Source: Polyangiaceae bacterium (GTDB lineage: Bacteria > Myxococcota_A > Polyangia > Polyangiales > Polyangiaceae). From it: DNA of 64,000 bases. Shown here in pieces: positions 28,039-36,320 of this stretch. The number at the start of each line of letters is the position of its first letter. The stretch's first letter is position 1. The stretch spans positions 1,302,001-1,366,000 of the forward strand of contig JAHBVY010000001.1 of assembly GCA_019637265.1 (NCBI GenBank), in the 5' to 3' direction. The notes beneath the pieces are model-generated. The model was not told the origin of the DNA, searched no databases, and was given only the letters and a program-made list of their open reading frames with translations. A program made the translations under genes and the position numbers.

Positions 28039-29253
28039 ATGCGCGTCACACCATCTCACGGGTTCACCCTCACCTGCCTGATCGGGCTCGTGGGGTTTGG
28101 CATCACTCTGGGCTGCGGCTCCTCGGGCGACACGGGCGGCGGCCAGTCGGGTCGCGGTGGGAGCGCCGGTTCGAGCCAGGCGGGCACCGCAGGCAGCGGC
28201 GCCGCCGGGAGCGGCGCGGGTGGCAGCGGTGCCACCGCAGGCAGTGGCGCCGGCGGCAGCGGCGCGGGTGGCAGTGGCGCGACCGGGGGTAGCGGTGCGG
28301 GTGGCAGTGGCGCCGCCGGCGGCAGCGGCGCCACCGGCGGCAGCGCGGGGGCGGGTGGCCACGCGCAGGCTGGCACCGGAGGCGACGGCGGCAGCGGCGG
28401 TGCCACACCGGTGCTCCGCTTCGTCGCGATCGGCGACACCGGCGAGGGCAACACGCGCCAGTACAAGGTCTCTCAAGCGATCGAGAACGAGTGCGCCTCG
28501 CGCGGTGGCTGCGACTTCTCGCTGCTGCTCGGCGACAACTTCTACGACGTGGGCGTGAGCGGCGTGAATGATCCGCAGTTCCAGACCAAGTTCGAGCAGC
28601 CGTACGCGAACCTGAACTTCCCCTTCTACGTCACGCTCGGCAACCACGACTACGGCGCGGGTGGCACCGGGCTCGATCTCTCCAAGGATCGTCACTACAT
28701 CGACTACACGAACCACTCCACCAAGTGGTTCATGCCAGCGCGCTACTTCAAGGTCTCCCACCCCGGGGTGGACCTGTTCTCGCTCGACTCGAACCGCGTG
28801 TTCCTCGCAGGCGACGTCGGTCAGCTCAACTGGCTCCGCACGGAGACGCAGAACAGCACCGCCACCTGGAAGTTCGCGTTCGGCCACCACCCGTACATCT
28901 CGAACGGCAAGCACGGCAACGCCGGCACCTACGAGGGGATCCCGTTCATCCCCGTCGTGAGCGGCGCGAACGTGAAGTCCTTCGTGGAGGAGGGGATCTG
29001 CGGCCGCATCGACGTCTACTTCTGCGGCCACGATCACAACATGCAGTGGCTGCAGCCCAGGTGCGGCACGGAGTTCATCGTCTCCGGCGCGGGCGCCAAG
29101 ATGACGAGCCTCGAGGGGCGCGGCTCCCCCACCTTCTTCGAGACCGATCAGGTCGGCGGCTTCCTCCTGATCGAGGTGCAGGGCCGTCAGCTCTCCGGCT
29201 GGTTCTACGACGAGGACGGCAACGAGCTGTTCACCCGCACGATCACGAAGTGA
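28039..29253 (+). CDS. Secreted/lipidated calcineurin-like metallophosphoesterase
   Basis: 404 residues from the ATG at 28039 with GAGGAG upstream; the earlier start at 28000 precedes the signal. Signal ends in FGITLGC (lipobox). A linker of about 80 residues of Gly/Ala/Ser/Thr repeats follows. The catalytic domain carries all metal motifs: AIGDTGEG, LLGDNFYD, LGNHDYG, FGHHPY and CGHDHNMQW, close to purple acid phosphatases. It would release phosphate from extracellular organic phosphate, and lies 700 bp from a lipin-like phosphatase and a phosphate-type porin. Its last codons and stop are echoed by the repeats that follow. Confidence 0.9.
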   Translation: MRVTPSHGFTLTCLIGLVGFGITLGCGSSGDTGGGQSGRGGSAGSSQAGTAGSGAAGSGAGGSGATAGSGAGGSGAGGSGATGGSGAGGSGAAGGSGATGGSAGAGGHAQAGTGGDGGSGGATPVLRFVAIGDTGEGNTRQYKVSQAIENECASRGGCDFSLLLGDNFYDVGVSGVNDPQFQTKFEQPYANLNFPFYVTLGNHDYGAGGTGLDLSKDRHYIDYTNHSTKWFMPARYFKVSHPGVDLFSLDSNRVFLAGDVGQLNWLRTETQNSTATWKFAFGHHPYISNGKHGNAGTYEGIPFIPVVSGANVKSFVEEGICGRIDVYFCGHDHNMQWLQPRCGTEFIVSGAGAKMTSLEGRGSPTFFETDQVGGFLLIEVQGRQLSGWFYDEDGNELFTRTITK

Positions 29254-29400
29254 GCCGCACCGAAGTGAACGCACCGAAGTGAGCGGGCGCCAAGTCAGCC
29301 GCACTCACGAAGTGAGTCACGCTCACTAAGTCAGCCGCACCACGAAGTAGGCCAAGGTCGCCAAGTGAGCACCCTCCAAGTGAGCACCCTCGGGTGAGCC
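29239..29400. repeat. Degenerate repeats of the gene end AAG-TGA-GC
   Basis: About nine imperfect copies of CGAAGTGAGCCGCAC-like units, 14-21 bp long, start at the last Lys codon and stop of the metallophosphoesterase and run to the GTG of the acetyltransferase gene. Most keep AAGTGAGC or AAGTCAGC. Confidence 0.65.
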
Positions 29401-29876
29401 GCGCGATCACGACGACGCGCGTCTATGAGGCGGGGCAACCGCTCAGCGAGCGCGACCTCGCAGGCTGCCTCGCGGCGTTCGACAGCAACACCCCGAGGTC
29501 CTTCGTTCGAGAGGAGCGCGCCGACTACGAGCGCTTCCTCGCGGCGCTCCCGGGGCCCTACTGGGTAGTCCGTGAAGCAGACCGAGTGATCGCCGCGGGC
29601 GGCTTCGCGCGCGAGCGCGAGGACGCGAGCCGGGTGTCCCTGTGTTGGGGCTTGGTGCACCGAGACGCGCAAGGCCTTGGACATGGCGCGCGGCTGATCG
29701 AGGAGCGCCTCGACGTCATCGATCGGCGCCACCCCGGGTGCACCGTCGCGATCATCACCAGCCAGCACACCCAAGCGTTCTTCGCTCGCTACGGGTTCGA
29801 GGCCGTGAAGATCACGCCGAGCGGCCTCGCCCCGGGGCTCGACGAATGGATCATGCGGCGCCCGCCGCCGCAGTGA
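29394..29876 (+). CDS. GNAT-family N-acetyltransferase
   Basis: 160 residues from a GTG at 29394. Core GNAT features: beta strand RVSLCWGLVHRD followed by the acetyl-CoA loop AQGLGHGARLI (a Q/RxxGxG/A type motif), then TVAIITSQHTQAFFARYGFEAV, the usual strand, loop and helix with F-Y-x-x-x-GF. The substrate is unknown. Its start codon lies in the last unit of the repeat block, so expression may have been built from or altered by that block. Confidence 0.82.
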   Translation: MSRAITTTRVYEAGQPLSERDLAGCLAAFDSNTPRSFVREERADYERFLAALPGPYWVVREADRVIAAGGFAREREDASRVSLCWGLVHRDAQGLGHGARLIEERLDVIDRRHPGCTVAIITSQHTQAFFARYGFEAVKITPSGLAPGLDEWIMRRPPPQ

Positions 29877-29916
29877 CGCCGCACGGAGCTCGAGCGCACA
29901 GGGCAGCGCGGTGAGT

Positions 29917-29953
29917 GATGCTCGGTGTGGCGTCGCGCGGAGCGCTTGCGCGC
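29917..29953. repeat. 37-bp repeat shared with the helicase 3' end
   Basis: Matches 32488-32525 at about 33 of 38 positions (shared core GGAGCGCTTGCGCGC). Read leftward it begins 10 bases after the stop of the lipin-like gene. Confidence 0.65.
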
Positions 29954-29962
29954 GGCGGGGAG

Positions 29963-31051
29963 TCAGCCGCCGACGTTGGGCTTCGACAGCACGAAGTCCT
30001 GGATGTGGGCGCTGAAATCGCCTCCAGGGATGGCCACGGTCCCGCTCTGCCCTGCGAGCTCACCGATGATGAAGGTGATGGACTTCGCGATGCCACCCTC
30101 TTCGTAAGCATCGATGTCCGAATCCGCGTTGCCGTAGACTGCGACCACCTCCCACCCCAGGCCGGTGCGGACACGCTCCACCCAAGCGCGCTTATAGGTC
30201 CGCGCCGACTCACCGAACACCAGCTGATTGGCGCTGATGACGGGGCCGTCCGGGAAGCCGTGGCGCCGGAGCCAAGCGCGCGTCTCCGCGCGGAACAGGT
30301 GTGGCCGCGCGGTGAGGTACACCACCTGATAGCCCTTCTCCGCCCAGGTCTTCATCAGGAGCGCGGCCGAGCCGTTCTGCTTGGGATCATAGGACCCGTC
30401 GCCGATCTGCGCCATCAGCTCGTCGTCGCTGATGGTGAGCGTTCCATCGATGTCCGTCACCACCACCTTGGCGCCGCGGGGGAGTTGATAGCTCTGGTGC
30501 TCGGCGCAGCTGCCGTCACCCTCGAGCACGCTGTAGATGACCCTCGGCAGCTCGGCGGCGCCGAGCGTGAGCTCATAGCGCCCCTCGGCGTCGGTGTCGG
30601 CGCGCCCCAAGCGATCCCAACCCCCGGCTCCCTCCACCCAAAGGCTCACCGCCTCACCCGCGACGCCGCCAGCGCTGAGCCCTGAGCTATTTTCGGAGCG
30701 AGCCTTGCGTCCCACGAACGGGGAGGCGCCGCTCTGAAGTGGCTCGTCGACGCGCATGTGGGTGAAGGCGAAGTGGCTCCCTGGGTTCCCCATCAGATCC
30801 GACGCCTCGTCCTTCACTCGCGGCAGCGCGGCGGCCAAGCGCGCGTCCTCGGCCTCGAAGTCAGTGAGCTCACCCGCGAAGGGCAGCGTGCCAGGGTGCG
30901 GGCAGCTCAGCCCCTCTGCGCCGCCGCCCCCGCTGCCCGCCACGCCTCCGCTGTCATCGCCACCACCACGGCAGCCGACCCACGCGAGCGCGAAGGGGAT
31001 GGCAAGGTGTGCGGCGCGCACGCGCGCCAACGTCCGGATGAAGTGCGTCAT
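29963..31051 (-). CDS. Lipin-type (LNS2) phosphatase lipoprotein
   Basis: About 362 residues from the ATG at 31051, with AGGAGAG five bases upstream. The signal ends FALAWVGC. The C-terminal half carries the HAD/LNS2 catalytic motif VVVTDIDGTLTISDDE (DxDxT), a motif II-like VVYLTARPHLF, and YGNADSDIDAYE as the acidic metal motif. Lipin-family enzymes dephosphorylate phosphatidic acid; a secreted bacterial member may act on other phosphoesters. The middle part (GEAVSLWVEGAGGWD, DTDAEGRYEL) looks like a carboxypeptidase-regulatory beta sandwich. It follows the porin gene by 35 bases, so a two-gene operon is likely. Confidence 0.84.
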   Translation of the reverse strand: MTHFIRTLARVRAAHLAIPFALAWVGCRGGGDDSGGVAGSGGGGAEGLSCPHPGTLPFAGELTDFEAEDARLAAALPRVKDEASDLMGNPGSHFAFTHMRVDEPLQSGASPFVGRKARSENSSGLSAGGVAGEAVSLWVEGAGGWDRLGRADTDAEGRYELTLGAAELPRVIYSVLEGDGSCAEHQSYQLPRGAKVVVTDIDGTLTISDDELMAQIGDGSYDPKQNGSAALLMKTWAEKGYQVVYLTARPHLFRAETRAWLRRHGFPDGPVISANQLVFGESARTYKRAWVERVRTGLGWEVVAVYGNADSDIDAYEEGGIAKSITFIIGELAGQSGTVAIPGGDFSAHIQDFVLSKPNVGG

Positions 31052-31086
31052 CGATCTCTCCTGTCGCCTGGTCATGAGTGAGTCGG

Positions 31087-32286
31087 TCAGAGCCAACCGA
31101 GCTGCGCGAACACCGTGAACGAATCACCGATCAGCGGGTTGCCTTGGCTGTCGGTGCGTGGTCCCTCGAGGAGGTCCACCAATCGATACGCCAGCTGGAG
31201 CTTGGCTCGGTGCCCCTCCAAGTAGACGTTCACGCCCAGCTCGATTCTCCGCGTCTCGGTGAGGTCGACGAGTGGGTCGCCAGCTTCGAAGCCGGTGCGC
31301 TGCCGGTTCAGGTCGATGAACGAGAGCCGCGCCACGGGCTCGAGCTTGGGGCGCACCAGCGGCAAGGGCAGCACGTAGCCGAGCTGCGCCAGCAGCGCGC
31401 GTCGAGTGACCTCCGAGGCCTCACCGTCGCGAGCCGCGCGGCTCCCGGCGATCAGCTCCACCCGCGCCGAGAGCCCGCGGTAGCGCCCGCGAGCGTCGAC
31501 GCCGTAGCGCGTCTCCGCGAGCCCGACGTCATCGATCCCGAAGCCCTTACCGAGGGAAGGTGTGTGGCCCAGACTACCACCTAGAGTCAGCTCGAGCGGT
31601 GAGTCGTCGAGATCTGCCTCGCTAGAGCTCGGCCGCCCCAACCCGACCTCCGCGCGAGCGGTGAAGGTGAACTCGTCGTCCAAGTTGCGGCGCGCGCGGA
31701 AGCCGCCCTCACCGTTGGCGAACATCACCCCGAGGCCGATGAAGAGGGGGTCGAGCTCGATCTCCGAGCGCAGCCGCGCGCCTTGATCACGACCGAAGGC
31801 GAGATCGCGCGTCACCGCGGGGGAGCTCAGCTGGAGCTGCGCCTCCGACTGCATCAGGGCGAGCCCGAACGGCTGCTTCATCTGCCCGACGTCGAGCGTG
31901 AGGAGCCTGCTCTTGAGCCCGACGCTGCCATACACGTCCTTGGCGTCGAAGCTGCCCGTCGCGACGTCGAAGCCGAAGGTCAACCCGATGACGAGCTCCT
32001 CACCGATGAGCTGCTCCCCCTCCCCCGTGAGCCGCGCGTTGGCGAACTCGAAGCCGTCGTGATCGTCCTCGTTGAACGGCGTGTCGACCTGATAGACGAA
32101 GCCTGGCTGGATGTAGCCACCCAGCCGGAGCGACGGCGCCTTCGGCTCAGCGCTCGCGGCGTGGTCGCCCACTTCATCCGTTGGGCCAACTACATCGTCA
32201 GGTTTACCAACTGAATGAGCAGGCGCGGCCCACGCCGACATCAGCGCCATCACCAACAGACCCACGGACCACCGCTCGAACGACAC
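31087..32286 (-). CDS. Phosphate-selective porin O/P-like outer-membrane protein
   Basis: 399 residues from a GTG at 32286, with AGGAG six bases upstream. Signal peptide MSFERWSVGLLVMALMSAWAAPAHS. The mature part has the OprP/OprO pattern: LRLGGYIQPGFVYQ, FANARLTGEGEQLI, the long-loop hallmark LDVGQMKQPFGLALMQS, and beta strands to the end. OprP-type porins pass anions such as phosphate or polyphosphate. Selectivity cannot be judged without the Arg-ladder residues. It precedes the lipin-like phosphatase in the same operon. Confidence 0.83.
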   Translation of the reverse strand: MSFERWSVGLLVMALMSAWAAPAHSVGKPDDVVGPTDEVGDHAASAEPKAPSLRLGGYIQPGFVYQVDTPFNEDDHDGFEFANARLTGEGEQLIGEELVIGLTFGFDVATGSFDAKDVYGSVGLKSRLLTLDVGQMKQPFGLALMQSEAQLQLSSPAVTRDLAFGRDQGARLRSEIELDPLFIGLGVMFANGEGGFRARRNLDDEFTFTARAEVGLGRPSSSEADLDDSPLELTLGGSLGHTPSLGKGFGIDDVGLAETRYGVDARGRYRGLSARVELIAGSRAARDGEASEVTRRALLAQLGYVLPLPLVRPKLEPVARLSFIDLNRQRTGFEAGDPLVDLTETRRIELGVNVYLEGHRAKLQLAYRLVDLLEGPRTDSQGNPLIGDSFTVFAQLGWL

Positions 32287-32487
32287 AGCACACTCCTGAA
32301 CGTCAACGACGCGCGAACTGGAGCACAGCTCGCGGAGACGGCACGGCGCTGGAGCGAGTTGCTACCGATCTGTCGCGAGCCCGTCACGCAGGGCGCCGGG
32401 CGCCCAACCACGCACCTGAGCGACGGCGACGTCAGGCGCGTGAAGCGCGCCGGCGCCCGAGCACACGGGACCCCGGCGCAAGTAAGG

Positions 32488-32525
32488 AATGCTCAGTGGT
32501 GGCGTCGCACGGAGCGCTTGCGCGC
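32488..32525. repeat. 38-bp repeat overlapping the helicase stop codon
   Basis: It encodes the last ten codons and stop of the helicase (ending SVRRHH). Its partner at 29917-29953 is non-coding. Confidence 0.65.
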
Positions 32526-34475
32526 TGGGAACGGGCGCCGCTCCAGCTCGTCGCGGCGTGGCGACAGCGGGCCGCGGGGCGCCGCTTCGCCCTCCGGCGG
32601 CACCCAGGGCGCGCGCCCACGCCGCGGACCACCCGCGAAGCCACCGGGGCCACCGAAGCCGCCTGGACCGGGCCCCCCCAAGCCCCCCGGGCGCTTTGAA
32701 TCCGTACGGAAACGCTCGATGCGCAGCAGCGGCTCGCGCGGATCGGGGCGCCGCACCGCGAGCTCGAAGCGCTGCGCCAAATCCGCGCGCACCTCGAACA
32801 CGCTCATCCGCTCCTCCACCCGCACCGCGCCGATGGCGCGCCCCTCGATGCCCGCGCGGCGGCACACGTGGGCGATCACGCGGCTCGCGTTGGCGCCCGA
32901 GCGCGCCCCGAAGTTGATGAAGAACGGCACGAAGCCGATCTCCGGGCCCGGCGCCCCAGCGCCCAGGCGGCCAGCAGGCGCCGCCTCACGCGCGGGCCGC
33001 GCCTCCACGCGCCCCAGCGTGAGCGGCTCGCGCGGCAGCGGCTCCTCCGCCAAGCGGAGCAAGGTGGCGACCACGCGCGCAGGATCCTCACTCTCGAGCA
33101 GACCCGCGGCGTAGCCGAGCTCGGCCTCCGAGGGCCCAAGCTCTGCGCGCAGCGCCTCGTGGAACCTCACGCGGGCGCGCTTGGTCCGCGCCTTGAGCAC
33201 CCGCTCGGGCGAAGGCGCCGGGCGCCAGGCGACGGCCACCTTCGCCAGCTGGAGCATGCGCTGCACCCGACGCTCCGCGGTGACCGGCACGATCAAGACG
33301 CTCTCCCCCTGACGCCCGGCGCGCCCGGTGCGGCCACTCCGGTGCGTGTAGACGTCCGGATCTTTCGGCAGCCCCAGGTGGATCACGCGGGTGATGTCGG
33401 GCACGTCGATGCCGCGCGCGGCGACGTCGGTGCACACCAGGGTGCTCACGACGCCCGCCTTGAACGCGTTCAGAGTGCGGGTGCGCTGGGCCTGCGCCAA
33501 GTCCCCGCTCAGGTGCAGCGCCGCGAAGCCGTCGCCCGCCAGCATCTCGGTCAGCTCTTGAGCGTCCACCCGGCGCTCCACGAACACCAAGGTGCGCTCC
33601 CCTTGACCGAGCAAGAGCACGTTCACCAGCGCCGCGTAGCTCTCCTTCGCGCGCACCAGGTACGCCAGGTGCTGGATGTCCTGGTTCGCCTGACCCAGCG
33701 CCGTCCCGGCGACGTGCACCGCCGCCTGCCCCTGAAAACGATCGGCGAGCTGACGTACGGCGGGCGGGAAGGTGGCCGACACCAGGTGGCTCTGGCGGTC
33801 CTCCGGCAGCGCCGCCACGATCTCATCGATTTCCTCACGGAAACCCATGTCGAGCATCTGGTCCGCCTCGTCGAGCACCACGTGGCGCACGCTCTCCGCC
33901 GAGAGCACGCCGCTCCGCAGGTGGTCATTCAGGCGCCCCGGCGTCCCCACCAGCACCCGCGGCAGCGCCGCGAGCGGCTTCTTGTCCTTCCACACCTCGG
34001 TGCCACCGGTGACGGAGACCACGTCCACCTTGGGCAGCCCGGCGAACAGCCACCGGAGCTCCTCCGCCACCTGCGTCGCGAGCTCGCGGGTCGGCGTGAT
34101 CACCAGCGCCTCCGGCCCCTTGCGCGAAGCGACGGGCGGCTCCGCCAAGTCCCGCGCGAGCAGCAGCCCGAGCGCCACCGTCTTCCCGGAGCCCGTCTGC
34201 GACGAGATGCGCAGGCACTGCCCCGGGCGATCCGCCGCGAGCACCGCGCGCTGCACCGGCGTGAGCGAGCCGAAGCCGCGCCGCTCCAGGGCGACACGGA
34301 GCGGACGCATCACGCCCGCGAAGGGATCCTCGGGCGTGGCCTCGAGAGCGGCCTCCTCCGAGGCGTCCGGGGTGCGCTCCTCCTCGACGCCGGGCTCCGG
34401 CGTGGGTGCCTTGGGGCTCGTGGGTCGCGGCGACTCGAGGTCGGCGGCGCCGCCCTCACGGGTTGGTTCAGACAT
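32493..34475 (-). CDS. DEAD-box RNA helicase with DbpA-type RNA-binding domain
   Basis: About 660 residues from the ATG at 34475; residues 1-60 are an acidic, disordered leader. Helicase motifs: Q-motif GFGSLTPVQ, Walker A SQTGSGKT (S where A is usual), PTRELATQ, VLDEADQM, VSATFP, and HRSGRTGRAGR. A DbpA-like RNA-binding domain follows (GFVPFFINFGARSG, HVCRRAGIEG, VFEVRADLAQRF), then a Gly/Pro/Arg tail of about 50 residues. DbpA/CsdA-class proteins remodel rRNA or mRNA, often in the cold. It is a single gene beside tRNA-Val. Confidence 0.93.
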   Translation of the reverse strand: MSEPTREGGAADLESPRPTSPKAPTPEPGVEEERTPDASEEAALEATPEDPFAGVMRPLRVALERRGFGSLTPVQRAVLAADRPGQCLRISSQTGSGKTVALGLLLARDLAEPPVASRKGPEALVITPTRELATQVAEELRWLFAGLPKVDVVSVTGGTEVWKDKKPLAALPRVLVGTPGRLNDHLRSGVLSAESVRHVVLDEADQMLDMGFREEIDEIVAALPEDRQSHLVSATFPPAVRQLADRFQGQAAVHVAGTALGQANQDIQHLAYLVRAKESYAALVNVLLLGQGERTLVFVERRVDAQELTEMLAGDGFAALHLSGDLAQAQRTRTLNAFKAGVVSTLVCTDVAARGIDVPDITRVIHLGLPKDPDVYTHRSGRTGRAGRQGESVLIVPVTAERRVQRMLQLAKVAVAWRPAPSPERVLKARTKRARVRFHEALRAELGPSEAELGYAAGLLESEDPARVVATLLRLAEEPLPREPLTLGRVEARPAREAAPAGRLGAGAPGPEIGFVPFFINFGARSGANASRVIAHVCRRAGIEGRAIGAVRVEERMSVFEVRADLAQRFELAVRRPDPREPLLRIERFRTDSKRPGGLGGPGPGGFGGPGGFAGGPRRGRAPWVPPEGEAAPRGPLSPRRDELERRPFPARKRSVRRHH

Positions 34476-34620
34476 CGGACGAAGAGGCGGGGGACGAGTG
34501 ACTGACGCTTCGCCCCGCACAGCGAAGGAGCGCCCTACCCACCCAAGGACAGCGTGGCACGCTCAGGGGCGTGTTGGGCAGGTGACGGGAGGGCCACTTG
34601 CGGTCACCGCTCCAGGCCTT

Positions 34621-34660
34621 GCCACGCTGGCTAGGCCCGCGGTGCTGGCACCAGCGTGGC
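34621..34660 (-). terminator. Hairpin downstream of tRNA-Val
   Basis: GCCACGCTGG pairs perfectly with CCAGCGTGGC across a 20-base loop. It lies seven bases past the tRNA end in the direction of transcription. There is no U-tract, so the role is processing or Rho-independent-like termination by position only. Confidence 0.45.
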
Positions 34661-34666
34661 CCCGAA

Positions 34667-34741
34667 TGGTGGGCGCAACAGGATTTGAACCTGTGACTTC
34701 AACCGTGTGAAGGTTGCACTCTACCGCTGAGTTATGCGCCC
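34667..34741 (-). tRNA. tRNA-Val(CAC)
   Basis: Full cloverleaf on the bottom strand: acceptor GGGCGCA/TGCGCCC, D-arm ACTC-AGCGGTA-GAGT, anticodon arm CAACC-TTCACAC-GGTTG with anticodon CAC, T-arm ACAGG-TTCAAAT-CCTGT, discriminator A, and an encoded CCA end (34667-34669). Confidence 0.96.
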
Positions 34742-34993
34742 AATCCGCCCTCCACCCGCGCTCGAAGTCCCTGAGCTCAAGGGGCCTTAAGCTCAAGAGG
34801 CCCTGGACCCAAGAGGCCCTGAGCCCAAGAGACCCAGCGAAGCCCCGAATGCGACGGAGGTAGTCCTCCACCCGAGACCCCGCGTGTCCAGCACGCCGGG
34901 CTCGGGCCGGCGCCGGGATCTACCCGGAGCCGAACGAGGACGGGTTTCATACCCCCAAATCCCAGGGCCTGCAACTCCCCAGTAAAAAATCAC

Positions 34994-35130
34994 GGCGCTC
35001 TGCTTTTTGGAGCGGCGCTCTGCTTCTGGAGCGGCGCTCTGCTTCTGGAGCGGCGCTCTGCTTCTGGAGCGGCGCCCTGCTTCTGGAGCGGCGCCCTGCT
35101 TCTGGAGCGGCGCGGCTTCTGGAGCGGTGC
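34994..35130. repeat. 19-bp tandem repeat array with a dyad in each unit
   Basis: The unit GGAGCGGCGCTCTGCTTCT starts at 35009, 35028, 35047, 35066, 35085, 35104 and 35121, preceded by a partial unit. Each unit contains GAGCG-G-CGCTC or a one-base variant (GCCC), a perfect dyad. The last interval is 17 bp. Confidence 0.85.
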
Positions 35131-35144
35131 GGGCTGCTCGCGCA

Positions 35145-35188
35145 CTCTACAGCGTGCTCTACAGACAGCGCGCTCTACAGACAGCACG
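35145..35188. repeat. 16-bp direct repeat CTCTACAGACAGCGCG
   Basis: Two full copies (35157-35172 and 35173-35188, one mismatch) and one shortened copy (35145-35156). It follows the 19-bp array and ends about 130 bp before the next gene. Confidence 0.75.
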
Positions 35189-35321
35189 CTCGGCGGCGAC
35201 GGCCGGCACCTCGGGACCGCTGCGCTAGATCGCGGAGGGCGTCGCGGCGGGCGCCGAGGTGAACGCGCGATGCCTGGCTCTTCGCCAGGCTGATCAGCGC
35301 GCCGCGTGATAGACCCGGCCG

Positions 35322-36200
35322 ATGGCCCCTGACGGACCCGACCGCTCGACTGAGCCCGAGCCCACTGAGCCCACGAAGGCGACTGAAGCCACCAAGCCAG
35401 AGGCGACCCATGACTCGGTATCCGAGGGCACCGCAGCGCTCGAGGGCGCCGCAGTATCCGAGGGCACCGCAGCATCTAAGGGCGCCGCGATATCCGAAGG
35501 CACCGCAGGGCTCCCTTCGAGTGAGGCGCTCGGACCGCGACGCGACAAGGTCACGGGCATGTCGATCTTGCTCGTCACCTTCCTCGCCACCCTGTGCCTC
35601 GCGTGGTGGGCCAAGTGGAAGAACACACCGACGCCGCCCGAGCCGCCCGGTCCGCCCGACACGACCCAGGTCCAGGGCTTCCCTCAGGCCATCGACGCCG
35701 TCGCCACCCTGCCCGCCGCTCGCGAGCGCACGCCGCGTGAGGTGCTCCGCGGCATCGTGCTGCGGGGCGTCACCTCGGAGGGCGTGATCGACATCAACGC
35801 GCCCAGCTCAGAGGTGCGCTACGTGTTCCAGAGCCGCGCCGGCGAGGGACCGCAGCCCCCGCGCGATCCGGAGGGGCGCGCGCCGCGGCCTTACTGCGGC
35901 AAGCAGGTGGTGCGGATCACCGCGCAGGGCCTGCAAGAGGACGAGGACGAGACCAAGACGAGCTGCGGCGTGAAGGGCTTCGAGCCGCTGCCGGAGCCCC
36001 GCTGCGGCCCGAAAGAGGTGTGGGCTCACGCCATCGCGAAAGACATCCCCACTGACAAACCGGCGGAGCTCGAGTATTACCGCGCGCAAGCGGGCCCAGC
36101 CTGGCGCTTCCGCGTCCCCGGCACGCGCCACCGCTTCAGCCTATACGGCGACTGCGAGCGCGAGCTGAAGGGCATGGAAGAGGTCGGCTCGGTTCCGTAG
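35322..36200 (+). CDS. Single-pass membrane protein of unknown function
   Basis: 292 residues. Residues 1-75 are a repeat-built leader (SEGTAALEGAA, SEGTAASKGAA), matching a DNA repeat at 35425-35515. One transmembrane helix (SILLVTFLATLCLAWWA) follows near residue 85, so about 200 residues are outside the cytoplasm. That part contains CGKQVVRITAQ, SCGVKGFEPLPEPRCG and YGDCERE, an even Cys set that may form disulfides. No family recognised. It converges on engB. Confidence 0.72.
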   Translation: MAPDGPDRSTEPEPTEPTKATEATKPEATHDSVSEGTAALEGAAVSEGTAASKGAAISEGTAGLPSSEALGPRRDKVTGMSILLVTFLATLCLAWWAKWKNTPTPPEPPGPPDTTQVQGFPQAIDAVATLPAARERTPREVLRGIVLRGVTSEGVIDINAPSSEVRYVFQSRAGEGPQPPRDPEGRAPRPYCGKQVVRITAQGLQEDEDETKTSCGVKGFEPLPEPRCGPKEVWAHAIAKDIPTDKPAELEYYRAQAGPAWRFRVPGTRHRFSLYGDCERELKGMEEVGSVP

Positions 36201-36208
36201 CCTGACCA

Positions 36209-36235
36209 GCGCTCAACGTCTCCGCGCGGATACAT
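36209..36235. repeat. Direct repeat, copy 1, after the membrane-protein stop
   Basis: GCGCTCAACGTCTCCGCGCG then GATACAT. It differs at three or so positions from 36295-36320 and starts eight bases past the stop of the 35322 gene. Confidence 0.65.
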
Positions 36236-36294
36236 AGCCGGGGCACGCCGAGTGATCAGAGCCCGCTCGGCGCCACGCGTCGCCGTGGGCGGGT

Positions 36295-36320
36295 GCGCTC
36301 AACGTTTCCGCACGGATACG
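36295..36320. repeat. Direct repeat, copy 2, abutting the engB stop
   Basis: GCGCTCAACGTTTCCGCACG then GATACG. It ends exactly where the engB stop codon begins (36321). Confidence 0.65.

Larger units (their letters stand above)
34742..35321. other. Repeat-rich intergenic region, 580 bp
   Basis: It contains AAGAGGCCCTG repeats (34790-34825), a 19-bp tandem array (34994-35130) and a 16-bp repeat (35145-35188). Open frames on both strands are repeat translations (RSRAPLQK, SGAALCFW) and not credible proteins. Confidence 0.6.

Noticed and set aside
32868..34505. A 545-codon open frame antisense to the helicase
   Set aside because: Rich in His/Arg/Gln with no motifs; typical of antisense frames in very GC-rich genes. 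The same holds for long frames opposite murJ and hutH.
34994..35130. CRISPR array
   Set aside because: Units are contiguous, 19 bp, without spacers; no cas genes nearby.
34990..35475. Bottom-strand frame across the 19-bp array
   Set aside because: It is only a translation of the tandem repeat (APLQK units).
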